Position numbers and translations under genes: made by a program. A stretch of DNA of 64,000 bases from Pampus argenteus (lineage: Eukaryota > Chordata > Actinopteri > Scombriformes > Stromateidae). The notes beneath the pieces are model-generated. The model was not told where the DNA came from. It worked only from the letters and a program-made list of their open reading frames with translations, and ran no database searches. Location: positions 12,279,501 to 12,343,500 of the forward strand of contig CM072876.1 of NCBI GenBank assembly GCA_036937835.1, in the 5' to 3' direction. Below are positions 37,082 through 50,000 of this stretch, one piece after another; within the stretch, counting starts at the first letter, position 1, and each line of letters begins with the position of its first letter.

Positions 37082-39579
37082 TCAGCCTACAGCTATGGTC
37101 ACAGCATTCACAATGTACAACTGAGAAATGTCTTGACCAATGTGTCTGAAAGTCTTTGCCTCTGTAAATATATGTAGCATTCAGGATTGACATAAGATGG
37201 CAAGATGTAAATTTTTTTATGTATAACTACCTGGACAAAGGATGCTTGTCAGTGATGCCTTCACCTCCATCAGCTGCAGGTTGTCCTGGGAGTCTTCCCT
37301 GGCATGGACTCTTGTGAAGTGCAGCACAGGCCACCAGTCTTTTCTTGCAGCCATCTTTCCAGAGACAACTTCCTTCCAGTCTTCTCTGTTTGTGAACACA
37401 AAATTGTATAATTGGCTTCAGAAAAAATAAAATAAAATAAAAAAACACCAGCTCAGGGGTGATGCAGTATAAAGTAAAACTCTAGTTACAAACAAACTAA
37501 TCATTTTATACATACTGTAACTGCAATTTGTTAACAATGTCCTTTAAACGCTTCCACACATCCAAGTTTCTCCTCCAGCAAGCGAAGTCCAGCATATCCA
37601 GAACGACTTCCAAAGCCTTCTGGATGTCACCTTTTTTCTCTGGAAACAAAAGTAAACACACATTGATAAAAAGATGTTATGGGATCTAGAAAGAGACAAA
37701 GGCAACAAGGCATTTACAAAACACTAAAAAATAAAAAATAAGCTACTTGATGCTGATTATTAAAAAGAGAGAATACAGTTTGTACCAAAAAAGTAATCCT
37801 TTTTAAAAAATTAAATTTTTTTTACTTAAACTGATTTTCAAATACATTTCAATAACTTTTCTGCGTGCTTTTCTTTACTAAATAGTAGATGTTAAAATAT
37901 CAAATCTGCCATTACCTGACCAGAGCAGAAGAGAACTATACTCCAACATCAACTCGTGGCTTGGGACTAATGTATGGAGGATCTATGGCATAAGGAAGCA
38001 AGTTTAAAGACATATTAGTATCTGTATGTTGTATGTTAATCTAATAACAGAAAAGCACAACTTTTAGTGCTACACGTCACGTTTTAATATGCTGTTATAC
38101 CTTCAACACTTTAATCAATTTCCTCTCTGAAGCGTCATGCCTCTTTAAATACTGGTACAGATAGACATGCGCGTTGGGGTTTGGGGGAAACGCTTGGTCA
38201 TATGCGTAGTCATTCAAGACTTTTAAAGCCTCCGCGTGGTCCTCATAGTATTCCACCATCTGTTGAAATTAAACAATGGTTAAAAGTACAGCATTTTTAT
38301 ATACATTTTAATGAAAGCAGGCAGTTTGAAATGAGTGTTTACCTCAACATAACTCAGTATGAAGGGATCCCAGACGCCTGGATTTTTCAAAATCTCCTTG
38401 AGATTAATAGAAGCCTGTCTGAAGTAGTTGTGCATATCCTGGCTGTTGCTGGGGTCTGAATCATCTGAAAGATGTGGAAAACATCACATTATTTGAGCAC
38501 TGACATACACACTTATTTACATGAGCATTTACTGTGTCTAACCTGTAGATGTCGGTGTGACATCAGACATGAGTTTGCAGCATCCAATGCAGCCGATACA
38601 ACTAAATAATTGATGCTTTGGGGTGTTAAGATGTGTATTGCCTTACCAGTGTTGGAGTGTCTATGCCTTTTGTCACACCAGATGATATAATCCAGTAAAC
38701 TCCTGTAGGCATGGATCAGTTTAGTCTTCTGATACTGAGCTGCTGACACTTTGCCGTACCTCCAGCTTTCAGCAGCAGACAGCTGACGCTTTGCATCCTC
38801 GATCTGGCCATGGAGCAGCAGGTGAAATGAATGCTCTAGACAGATCTGAAGACACAAACAGACCAGGTGTTAACAATGATACAGTAGTGAAGCAAGTCAA
38901 TGTGAAAATTGTGCAGTGAGCACGGCTAGCTAACATACCAGGAGGTAACATTTAACTCCTGAATGTTTAATCCGTTCATAGATATTGTTGTAGTCTTCCA
39001 TCTTTGAGTTGGGGTGGTGGTGGAGGATTTCAGTGGCGATTCCCCAAATAAGCTGGAATGGGAATTGCAAAGTGTGTGTTAATTTGAAGGATGTGGAAAT
39101 CAAAGTTATGTACAGTATTTACAATGTTTCAAATGGGTGCAATGTCTGCAGATTTATTTTTAGTGATAACAATAAAACAATTAAGTACTGATTTTGCAGA
39201 CCTACCTCTTTACACCGTTGCTGTTTAGCGTTAGTTGTGTCTTCTAACATTTGGGGGTAACACGCCATATATTCTGCTGCATCTTGCCATCTACGATGCA
39301 GCAGGGCTTCTCTGATCTGCTCCAGACAGAGCCTCATGCCCCGATGAAACCCAGTTTCCTTTGACGTCTCTAAAAATGCATTGCATGAAAAAGTATTAAT
39401 TCATGACATGGACACATCTTTCATAAGCACTCACTTTTATCGGACAACTCACCAAAACAAATGGGATTAACCAAAGGAAGCTTTGACTTTTTCCCTTCTT
39501 TTGTAGAGTTGCTGTCTGAAGAATCATTGTCATCATCCAACTCTTTAAAAGGCATTAGCTCTCTTGGTATGTCATCCAT
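37082..39579 (-). CDS. TAF1A: TATA-box-binding protein-associated factor, RNA polymerase I subunit A
   Basis: Ten coding exons on the minus strand: 39,579-39,453; 39,369-39,206; 39,052-38,939; 38,845-38,647; 38,464-38,343; 38,259-38,101; 37,982-37,916; 37,639-37,516; 37,385-37,231; 37,161-37,082. All junctions are GT-AG with compatible phases, giving 436 aa (human 450). Conserved blocks include EALLHRRWQDAAEYM, LIWGIATEILHHHP, HGQIEDAKRQLSAAESWR, NPGVWDPFILSYVEM and FPPNPNAHVYLYQYLKR. The protein is a helical-repeat subunit of SL1/TIF-IB, which recruits RNA polymerase I to rDNA promoters in the nucleolus. A 3' splice site at 39,613-39,612 precedes the start, so the first exon is noncoding. 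The final short exon matches human weakly and is chosen on phase and total length. Confidence 0.94.
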
Positions 39580-39979
39580 CGTCTCAACTAACACTGTGAC
39601 CAGGCTGGTTCCTGAAGACAAGAAACACACACACACACACTTGTAACACAGCTTCTCATTAAAGATGGACACACACTAACAAACCAGAGGTAGCACTGTC
39701 AAAGGACAGGTTCACAATTTCTCAAGTCTGTCTTAAAACAACCGACAGGTGGCCATATGAACACTGAAAGAGGTTTCCTCGGTGTAATCAGTCCAGTGAT
39801 GGGGCCAAAATACACAAGCTAAAGTAATAAGGCTCAACAACAAAAAAACGAACTCAAATAGCTAGCTGATAGTTAGCTTTCTTAGCGTAGTTTTGAATAA
39901 ATGTTACTAGCTACATACATAGCTATTCGCGTTTGGTGTTTGCTGTAAGAAGAAGCCAATTCTGTTATAAAATAAACAA

Positions 39980-40275
39980 GTCCCGACCTGCCAAGAAGTA
40001 ACCGTTAACTCCCGGGATGTTTTAGAAGATTCTGTTCCAAACGTTTCTATGCTAGGCTAGCTCGGTTAGCTAACATTCAGTAGCTATACAGACGTTGAAT
40101 TCCTGCTTTTATGTTTGAAACATGAACATAACGCTGCATCTAGTACTGTCGGCTAATATCCTCCACATGTTGTTGTTGTTAACTTTTCCCCCTGCATGCC
40201 TCTGAGGAAGGTAAGGAAGTAGAAGAACACGCTACAATGTTACTGGTTGCTGCAGCCGGAAGAGGCGGGACAAAG
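39980..40275 (-). promoter_or_regulatory. TAF1A: Probable TAF1A promoter and noncoding first exon zone
   Basis: On the plus strand this zone contains an ETS-like CCGGAAG at 40,256-40,262 followed by GGCGGGA, with no TATA box. It lies 0.4-0.7 kb upstream of the 3' splice site that precedes the TAF1A start. Housekeeping promoters often look like this. The exact exon and start site are not resolved. Confidence 0.4.
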
Positions 40276-40422
40276 AGCTCTTCGTGCATTGACAGACACA
40301 CCAGAACAAATTGATATTTCTAACAGAATTATTTAAGATTTTAAAATTAAATTGTGTCTTTATTACCTCCTGTTTGTTCTGTGATTTATATGTGTGACTC
40401 TCCTGTTGTAACACTTCTTCTT

Positions 40423-40454
<32 letters not shown>

Positions 40455-41089
40455 CATTGGTTGAAAAAAGTAATTGCTAAAGAAATAAAATATAGCTTTT
40501 TTCTGACTGACAACAGATAATGATGACCTCTTCCATATAAAGCTACATGTTGCAACATGGGCACTCAACTTGAAACACTAAAGTGTGTATTTGTTTACAG
40601 AAGGCTCTGGTGAGGACTAAGGACATTTCCCTGCACCAGTCAAACACATCTATGTGAATATTCAAATATTTATGAAAAAGACTGTTTAAATCTCTTCAAT
40701 CTTTCTGTGCATAGTGTTAGATGCCCTTGTATAATGCATTATCCCAGAAGAGAGCGCATGTACAAGATGATGAGGTGTATTTCTTTCTGCAGTTTCTCTC
40801 TTCACTGCTTCTACTTCAGTGTGCAGTGGTGGATTGAGCACTCAGATCTTTTACTTAAGCCTTTCCCTGCATGAAAAGTCTTACTTAAGTTACTTCACAC
40901 ACCTCTGTCGGTGTGTTTGCCACAGACATGTCACCTGAACCTGAAACAGCCATATCCAGACTGTGTGTATCCTGTGAAAAGCTATCCGAGCCTCCACCCA
41001 GCCGGATCTGATGTGCTGACGTGTCGGCTCCTTCAGGCCAGTGCTCATGCTCCAGCAGCAGAATCAAGCCAAGCATCAAAACTGCCAAC
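40276..41089. other. TAF1A-MIA3 head-to-head intergenic region
   Basis: The two genes diverge here, with about 1.5 kb between start codons. The interval has a (TCTA)n microsatellite at 40,431-40,452 and otherwise unremarkable sequence. The MIA3 5'UTR must lie in its right end. No clear TATA box is seen near 41,000. Confidence 0.5.
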
Positions 41090-44000
41090 ATGGCAGCAAA
41101 ACACTTTTACCGAAAAGGCTTTTTATTACTTTTATTTAATTTTATTTCAACCGCAGCCTTGGAAAAGCGCTTCTCCGACTTTAAAAGATGCGCCGATGAG
41201 GAGTGCAGCAGTAAGTTTGTAGGCTTGTAACTGTTAAATACGAGCTCATCGTAGGATTCAAGGATGCTTCTACCCACATCCCGACACAGCTAGCCATAAA
41301 CAGCGCCTTATCTCCTGACCTGTTGCCAATCGATATTTGCAACCCGGATAACCTTGATCTGATGCTGTTCAGATGTGTGCTGCAGGCAGAAATTAACACC
41401 GGTCATTAGCAGGTCATTGAGGGTTACCCGGTCACACGTAGACTGTGTCGGCCGGTTGCCCGGCAGCTCTGGGCCTTTCTGAGTAATGGAAGCTAATGTT
41501 AGCAGCTAATTAGCCACCGTCCGGTCAGCTTGGGGGAAAAAAAAGGTTTGCTAATGTTAGTACCTGGTCAAACAATAGGTAACATAAGCTAGCACAAGCC
41601 TCGGTAGCTCTATTGTTGGGCCACATTAACATGAACTCTCGCTGTTTATTTATTTATTTTCTTGTAGCTAATGTTACTTAATTCGCATTAGCTAAATATT
41701 ACTTTAGATAACTATGTTAGGAAGCTGTTGGTACGTCTGTGACACACAGATAATGGGGGTTAAAACGTATGTAAATTCAAGTTTGCATTGCTAGATTTGA
41801 ACAAACTCCTGTCAAGCCTGAGGGAGCTGTTGTAGTTTATTTTATGGATAAACTAATGTCACCAAAGCTACCCTAAAAGGCAGCAGGTGATGAGAAATAA
41901 TTATAACGACGACATCACACAAAAGCACACAGTCACTGGGGAAAGTAACAATAGTTTATTTGCTCTTAATTTTAGATAACGAGACTAAAACCATACGAGT
42001 TTTTTTTTCACCTTAGAAAATGTTTTATCGTCTGCATGTTTAAATAAAATCCTATCAAGAGCTAACAGAGAAGATTCTGCCACGTTTTTGTTTGTTTGTT
42101 TGTTTTTTGTTTTTGTTTTTTTTTAAATAGGCATCACATTAAACAAACAGTTTACCATCTTGTAACACTTCTTCATGTTTGCTTTCACAGTGCTTTTATG
42201 TCGGGGAAAAGCGGTGGCAGATTTCTCAGGACCGGACTGTCGGTTCTTGTCATTCAAGAAATCAGAAACTATCTATGTGTACTACAAATTGTCAGGTAGA
42301 AGGGATGATGTGTGGGCTGGAAGCGTAAGTATACTTGGGTTAATATATATGTGTGTGTATATATTTAAAGGCAATATTGGATCTTGGGTGGCCTGTGAAG
42401 CTAAGAATAATAATAATAATAATAACGATCTATATGTTTTTCTTCTTGAACATGCCAATAGGTTGGAAGTCACTTTGGTTATTTCCCAAAGGACCTTCTT
42501 GCACTCAACCATGTTTATACTGAGAAAGAACATGAGATTCCAGCAGAGGTATGAATTTGATCATTTGATCTGTCAAACAATATTTTTTTTTTTTGTCAGC
42601 CGGTGTCTATGCACTAACTGGAAATCTTTATAATAGAGGCATGTATATTTTTTTCCGTCTTCTTTTCAGGAAACAGATTTTGTCTGCTTTGACACCGGAT
42701 TGGATAGTTTTGACAATTATGACATAGACTCACTGTTGGGCTCTGTGGCAGAGAATGACAGTGAAAATAATGAAATATCTGACCAAATCCAAGAAGCAGA
42801 AGGCACTCAAAAAGAAACAAAGCCATTGGAAGAAGAAGAAGAGGCAACTGAAAAACTAACTGAGCCTCATGATAACTCAGAGGATCTTGACATGGTCTCA
42901 GATGATCCAAGTACCTCTTTGCCTCAGCCTGGTGTGGCAAACGAATCACCTTCTACAAAAGAAGTAGAGCCTGATGCAGCAACTGCACCAGAATCTCTGC
43001 CCGAAGATGATTCAGAAAATGAACCAGTGTCGATTTCTGAAGGAGCGCAAATCCCCGAGTTAAAAACCACTTTTGGAACAACTTTTGATGCTGTCACCAC
43101 TGATGCGGAAACCACCAGGAAAATCACCCCATATGACGATGAGATGGAAAGTGAAAAAAAATTGGAAGATCATCTCGAAGATTACACGGATGTTAAAACA
43201 GAAACTCCATTGTTGCCTTTCTTTGAACAAACAACCGACACTCCGGCATCCGATTCCCTCAATAACCAGGAAATTCCTCCTGAACCAAACACCGCAGAGG
43301 AGAAGAACATGTGGACGTCGCTTGGAGATGCAGTTTTTTCGGTCGTGACTGGGGGAGAGCGGACGGCGGAAGATTTGAGTTCAGAGGAAGACGAAGATGA
43401 TGAGGACGAGGTGGAAGCTGCTTCAGAAACCCCTCCGAGTTTTGAGGAAGCAAAGGAAGACGTAGAACCAATAACACCAGAATCATTAAAAGAACCAGAA
43501 AAAATAGATCCGGTTCTTGAAGAACCTTCTAATTCAATGTCTGTGCTGAGAGATATTAAAGAAAAACTCAGCGATTCTGAGGGAATCCTGTTTGATCGTG
43601 ATGATGATAGTGATGGAGGATTAGTCAAACATAAGGAACCTCAGGATGAAACATTAAAACCGGCTGACGAGCTGATGAACAATCAGACAGAACCAAGTAC
43701 AGGTTTAATTGATCCCGAATCACAGGATGACCCTCATGCTCACGAATCAGATATTAAAACAACTGATGAACCCATTGAAGATAAAGAGGCAGAAGAGGTG
43801 GAGGAAAAGCAAGAGGTGACCAAAGATTTAGAGATCAGTGATAAAAATGAAAATATACAGGACAGTAGCATTGCAGCAGAGAATTTGGATGAGGTATCAG
43901 ATGAAAACATAACGGCAATAGATCAAGAATTGGCCAATACAAACACACATCAGGATCTGTTTGCTGAAGAGAGGCAATTAAAGGACTCCGATCTTAAAAA

Positions 44001-47000
44001 TGACGACAATGAGACAGCAGAAGACAACCTATTCAATCAGTATCATGACCGTTCCATCACAGATTTGGAAAATAATAACAGCCAACCAGAATTATCCGTC
44101 GAGGAACCACAGATGCATGAGGAGCTACTTCCAGAGGAGATGGAAGATGAGAAATATGCCGAAATAGATGAGGAGAAGGACGAGGAAAAAGAAGAATTAC
44201 TTGAAGATGAAAATGCACTTTTTTTTTCACAATCGGATGACGAAGCAGACGCTAATAAAAACCCACCAGAAACAGTTCTGCCTACCGCGTCCACGTCAGA
44301 GCCAGAATACAGCGATAGCATACTGAGACTGACTCTGCTGCGAGACCACTTCAACGAGGAGAACATGGAACGCTTCCGGAGGATCCTGGGTCTCAGGAAT
44401 CTCTACAAAGTGGAGGCCATGTTCTCCGTCCTGGACGCAGAGCTGCAGGCTACTCGTCTCTCTCAACCGGGCACAATGCAAGACATCGAGAACGCGCTCG
44501 AGAGCATCCTGGAGAACTCGGAGAACGCTATTCTGGACGAGGTTGAGAAGATGCTGGATAAACGCGACGCAAAACACTACGATGAGCACCAAATAATCGC
44601 AAGTAATTTGGACGAGGAAACTGAGATATTAGATAACGTCCAGGAGCTGGCATTCAGCCTACGACAGAAGTATTCAACTGCCAGTGATAGCACACCTTTG
44701 GCATTAGAGAAAGCACAAGACATTGAACAAGGTAGGTTTGTTTACTTATTCCAAATTTGTCTATCTCATAAAAATACGGTCTGGAAAATGATTGTTTCTG
44801 ATATTTTTGTTTGTGATAGACAGATTCAGTGCATACATTTAGATATGCAGCCCTTAGTAGCTCTTCCAGGCTCCCTTCAGATCAGTGTCTTGTTACCAGA
44901 TCCAGATTGTGCCTTCATCCAGTTAGAACAGGTTGCACTTCACACACGCAGCAGAATGTGCAGCGATCAGATGTGTTGGAGTTACACTTCCCTGCCAACA
45001 GTGGATTGCGGCTACTGCTAAAATGACAAAGTGCATATTTTTGCTAAGCTCATATGCAATTAGTACAAAAGCTGAGCAGAGTCTAACTTACACATTGAAT
45101 GACCACCTTTTTTTTTCACTTTTGTTACGTTATAAAATTCTGAGTTTCCACTGTTATTTAAAAGTAAGTTGTGCTGCCAGCTCACACTTTCTAGTGCAAC
45201 AACATTCTCTGGTTTCATGTTGCCCAACATAAATATGATCCTGATGACTTCAACACAGCAAGTTAAAGATTTTAAATGTGGGGAAAAGAAAGCTCGGTCT
45301 CAGGAATCAGTATTGACTGATTATTGCAAACAGTATCAGGAGTAATAACGTACATTAAAGTAGTTTGGCTCCAGTTGATGATTGTACAGGCCCTAACACT
45401 TCTAGCCTTATGTTTCATATTAAAGAGAGTCGCGCTGACTTTCTAAGCAAATACCGCTATCTTGACAAAGTGAGAGAACACACCTGCCATCACAAGATAA
45501 ATTGTGCTTGAATTTAAATCAGAGTACACACCTCACAGACTGATCAGGAATTAATTCCTCACCACGTAGAAATGTTAAGATATAGCTGGAAAATAATTTC
45601 CCAGAGTAACATCTTATTCCTTGTGTGTTTTTCAATCTTTTTATTATAGATGAACATGAACTCAGTATCGGAGAAGACGTACCCCACACAGTTGAAGAGG
45701 AGGAATCTGTCGTCCCTGAGATGGAAAGTGATCACAACCTCACAGTAACAGATCTTGAGGAAAAGCCAGCAGTGGTTGAAGAAAAGCAGGTAGTTTTGGA
45801 TGAAGTGCACACTGGACCAGATGTTGGTGTGGGGGAGGATGGTGGACACTTCAATAGAAACAAAGACAATCAGCCAAGCTTCAGTGCCTCAGATGAAATG
45901 CAAAAGGTTCCTCAAGCCACTCTGGAAAATCCCTTAGACATGGGCCTTGGTGCGGAGGTGGAGCACTCGCCCTCAGGTTGGTAATCTAGACAGCATGAAT
46001 GATTGATCTGGAGGGTTTTTTTTGGGTGAAAACATCATTTGTGTTACATCCCCAGCATTTTAACATTTTTTTTTAACCTAGAAAACAACAGCTGCTCTTA
46101 GCTTCCTTTGTGCAGGTGTTAATCCTTAGACGACTATGTTTTTGAGGAGCCCCGCGCTTCATATTTGACATTTCTATACAGAAATCCTCACTATTTGTGG
46201 AATGATTGAGTGCATTGTAGGCTACTTGTACTATGAACAAATATAACACATTTAGATTCAAAAGTTAATTCTTGTGATTCGATAGATTAGTCATTTACAG
46301 GTGAAGTTGCTTAAGGTCTTCTTGTGTTTAAGATTAAAAAGTAGTCTTGGTTTTTTCATAGTCACAGGCTAATTCAGATCCATAAAGAAAAAATGACATG
46401 TCAGTGTGTGTAATAGGCTAAATTTTGTTCCTCCAGAATCTTTGGACACTATTGAACCGGTGTCTGAATTTCATGAAGAAGAAGTGGGATTATTCTCAAC
46501 TGGAATTGTTTACATGGGCTGCATCATTTCAGTTATCAAGACAAAGGTTGCAGAGTGGACCATTGTGGTAAGTCAAGAATTGCAAGATACTGTATACATG
46601 ACTAGTTTAGTTAGCAACACATTTCAATTCATACACCCAACCACCAGGCTGTGGACAGAACATAATGCTACCAGGCCGCGAGGAAACCAATATGATTTGG
46701 CAAAAAAAAAAAAAGCTGAATAATTATATTAAAGTAAAAGCTTTATTACGGTTGATTCAATTTGCACATTTTCTTTGTGATGTTGACGGGTTAGCTTAAT
46801 TTGCTTTGCCATTGTCTCTAAAACAGATGGCTGCAAATTTCTCAAAATGGTTGCCAGTGGCAGCCTGGCAAGCGTTAATGTCATGCCCTGCTCTCAGACG
46901 CACTGTATAGTTGTTTAAAATGTTATTTTAATATTTACTGTTTTTACAATATTATTTTCTTAAACACTAAAGTTAATGAAACAACTATGAACTACAAGCC

Positions 47001-50000
47001 TCACTGCACTGAAAACTATATCTCACTAAAAAAGTGACAGACGTGCTTTGGTTGCTAATGCAACTAGTTGATAATATCAGAAATTAGTTCAGACAAGTTT
47101 GGCATTGATATTTTGTCCAAACCAAGCCATTACAACGTGTAACTTGAACATTTCTTAAACCCAATGAAAAACGGCCTTAACGGGTATCATACACAGTTAG
47201 CAAACCTTTAAGTCAACATATATCAAAGTCAGTGAAAACTAGCTAAAATATTAAATGATAAAGTAATGGTAATATAACGTCTTTAAATTGTGTTTAAAAA
47301 CACTGCAATTAATAAAGCAAACTATAAACTACAAGCACTTGCGTCAGATATGTTTCTGGTAACAACGGACGTCACACAGCACCGACCTATTAGTCTACTC
47401 TTATTACAATATCTTTCAGTACGCAGATATTAGTCGCATATTGGGTGTCCAATTTCAGGGAAACATCAACTTTCCGATTCCCACTGAACGTCGCACGGCC
47501 CTCCCCCCGTGTTGTTGACTGTCGAGCTGTAGGCTGAAGTTCATCACAACCGGTGCTGAGCTGGCTGCTAACACGACTACCGGGTCATTTTGTCAGAATA
47601 ATGTCGTAGGATATCTTTAATGCGGCCAAACTCTTTATCTTTTTGTACTAAAAGTCGGTAGCTGAGGTTAAATTTCCGGCTCTGTTTTCTGACAGCGAAT
47701 GGGATTTGACGACTCATCCGTTAACGTTGATTCACCGTTAGCTAATCTAAAGTGTCGCTTCCAGATCTATTTTACGTATATCTAGACTGCCCAACGTTGT
47801 CAGTGTTTGCGTGGAAGTGTTTTCTATTTTTTCAGATGTGTGTGTTTTTCAGGCTAACTGCTAGTATAACAGCGCCGTTTACTTTGAGTAAAGCTAACGT
47901 AGCAAGCTAACATCTGTCAAACTAGTACACTGCGGCTAATTCAGATCTTGTTTAATCCATCGTAAAGACAAACATGGAGGGGGACACATTAACCCGACCC
48001 GTAATGGACCTGGAGCATTTATACCTGTTTTTTCTAAAGGAACTGCAACATGTAAGTGAAAACATTAGTTATCTGACCCATATGTCAAGTGTTTCTTATG
48101 CTATGATAGCCTGCTGACGTGTGGATAAGCATATGGCTGATGGTCTTTGACTTCAGCTACTCCTGAATTTTACTCACTAAATTTGTTTAGTACCGCATAC
48201 AGATGGTCTCGGTTCGTTTTTGCGTCTTTTATTTGCTGTGTATAATACAGATTGAATTTCTCAAACATGACATGTTGCAGTTCTGTGTTTGTGCTGCAAA
48301 GTAATAGTTGATTTTTTTTAATGTGCAACTGACTGAAGAAAAATAAGAGACCATACTAAAGTATTAGCGTTAAGCCTTTGAGGTGATGTGATTTATTGTT
48401 AATTCAAATGTAATCCCTACTTTTCATCAGAGCTGCAGAGTGTGTGTGTTTGTTCCTGTCAGGACTGCCACATGCTCAGTTCAAAGGTTTCTTTGCAGTT
48501 GGATGATATGCGGAGCTCCACTTGATGTGACCACACTTAAATAAAAACCTGGTGCATTTTCCTTAATGATGCAATTATCACTATCTCTGCCTTTTTGAAG
48601 CAACCAAGTATTTTTGAACAGTGCCTGGCTTGTAAATTGTAAGTGCAAGTGAGAGCGGAAGTTTGTTTCCTTCCCCACTCTTGCAGCATCGCTGTAATGG
48701 CAGTCCATTATAATACTACCTACTACAATGGTGCGCTTTGTAAGATGTCCTTATGGGTGTAAAAATGTACGGGTTCAGTGCAGGGTGGGAGTGGTATGTT
48801 GGGATGTGGCAGCGCAACTTTTGCCTGTTTGCGCCCTGAAGTGCTGTTGTGTTTATTGGTGAGGTTTCAACACGCGTAGTAAAGACTCTGCTTTGTACTT
48901 CAGTATGTGATTGTATGCTAATGCTCTGATATCTTTAACTTTTCTACTGATCACTCATCACTGATTTCTTCTGTGTTATCAGATTAATGAATATACAGTT
49001 TATCAGTATTGGAGTGTAAATATTGCAGGTTTTTTTTTAGACTTGATCTGTAGGTTTGCTGCAGTGTCTTACTATATTTAATGAATCTGTACTTACCTTC
49101 TCTCCCTGGTCTTTTCACAACATTATTCACATTTAAGTCATGGTACCAAGGGTAGTTTCCCTCGCCTTCATTATATGGTTTGTCATAGGACTCCTATCTT
49201 CAACAAGTATATTTAACTAGCCAGCTTCTTCCATTCTTTCTGATCATATCACTAAACAGTATGATTGTGTTTATGTGTCTTCAGTTGATTTCACTACTGC
49301 CAGAAGAGTGGAGGCCAGGGGACACGCTGTTTGGCTGTCCTTGGCAAGCAGTTGCCATCACTGCTTTGGTTGGAGTAGTGACCTTCACCCTTTTCTTCTG
49401 GAGGACCGTGTTGGCGGTAAGTCTCAGCTCAAATGAAGTGCTAAAAATTTGCAGACACTGGAGGGAATGTTGATTTGCTTAAATGGATAATATAATGTTA
49501 AAAATATAACCTCATGTTAATAGTATTTGTATTAGCTTAGATTGTATAGGTTACTAGAATTAGTTTTTTACTCTGAAGACTCACACTGCATTGAAATGTA
49601 AAAAAAAAAAAAACACTCCCTCCTTGTTTTCTATTTTTTCTTTCGCTGCTTGTAATAAGTGAATTTCCCCGTTGTGGGATAAATAAAGTAATTGACTTGA
49701 AATGTCTTTGCACCTAATTTTCCTCCTGCGCTTAACTACCCATGGACTGAGATAAACATACTGTATTACAATCTTTTCCTTAACTGGATCACTGTTAGGC
49801 AAAAATATTCATGTACTACTCCTGATAATAAAGCTGCATTCCTATATAAATATGGTGATTGTGTTGCATCAGTTAACCTTTGTTGATTAGATATGAAGCT
49901 GATGTTTCCTTATTGCTCTTCTAAAATTTTCAGGTAAAGAAGAGGGAATATCTTGGTAAGTTTTCACTTATTTGTCACATTACATGTACAAACTAAACTC

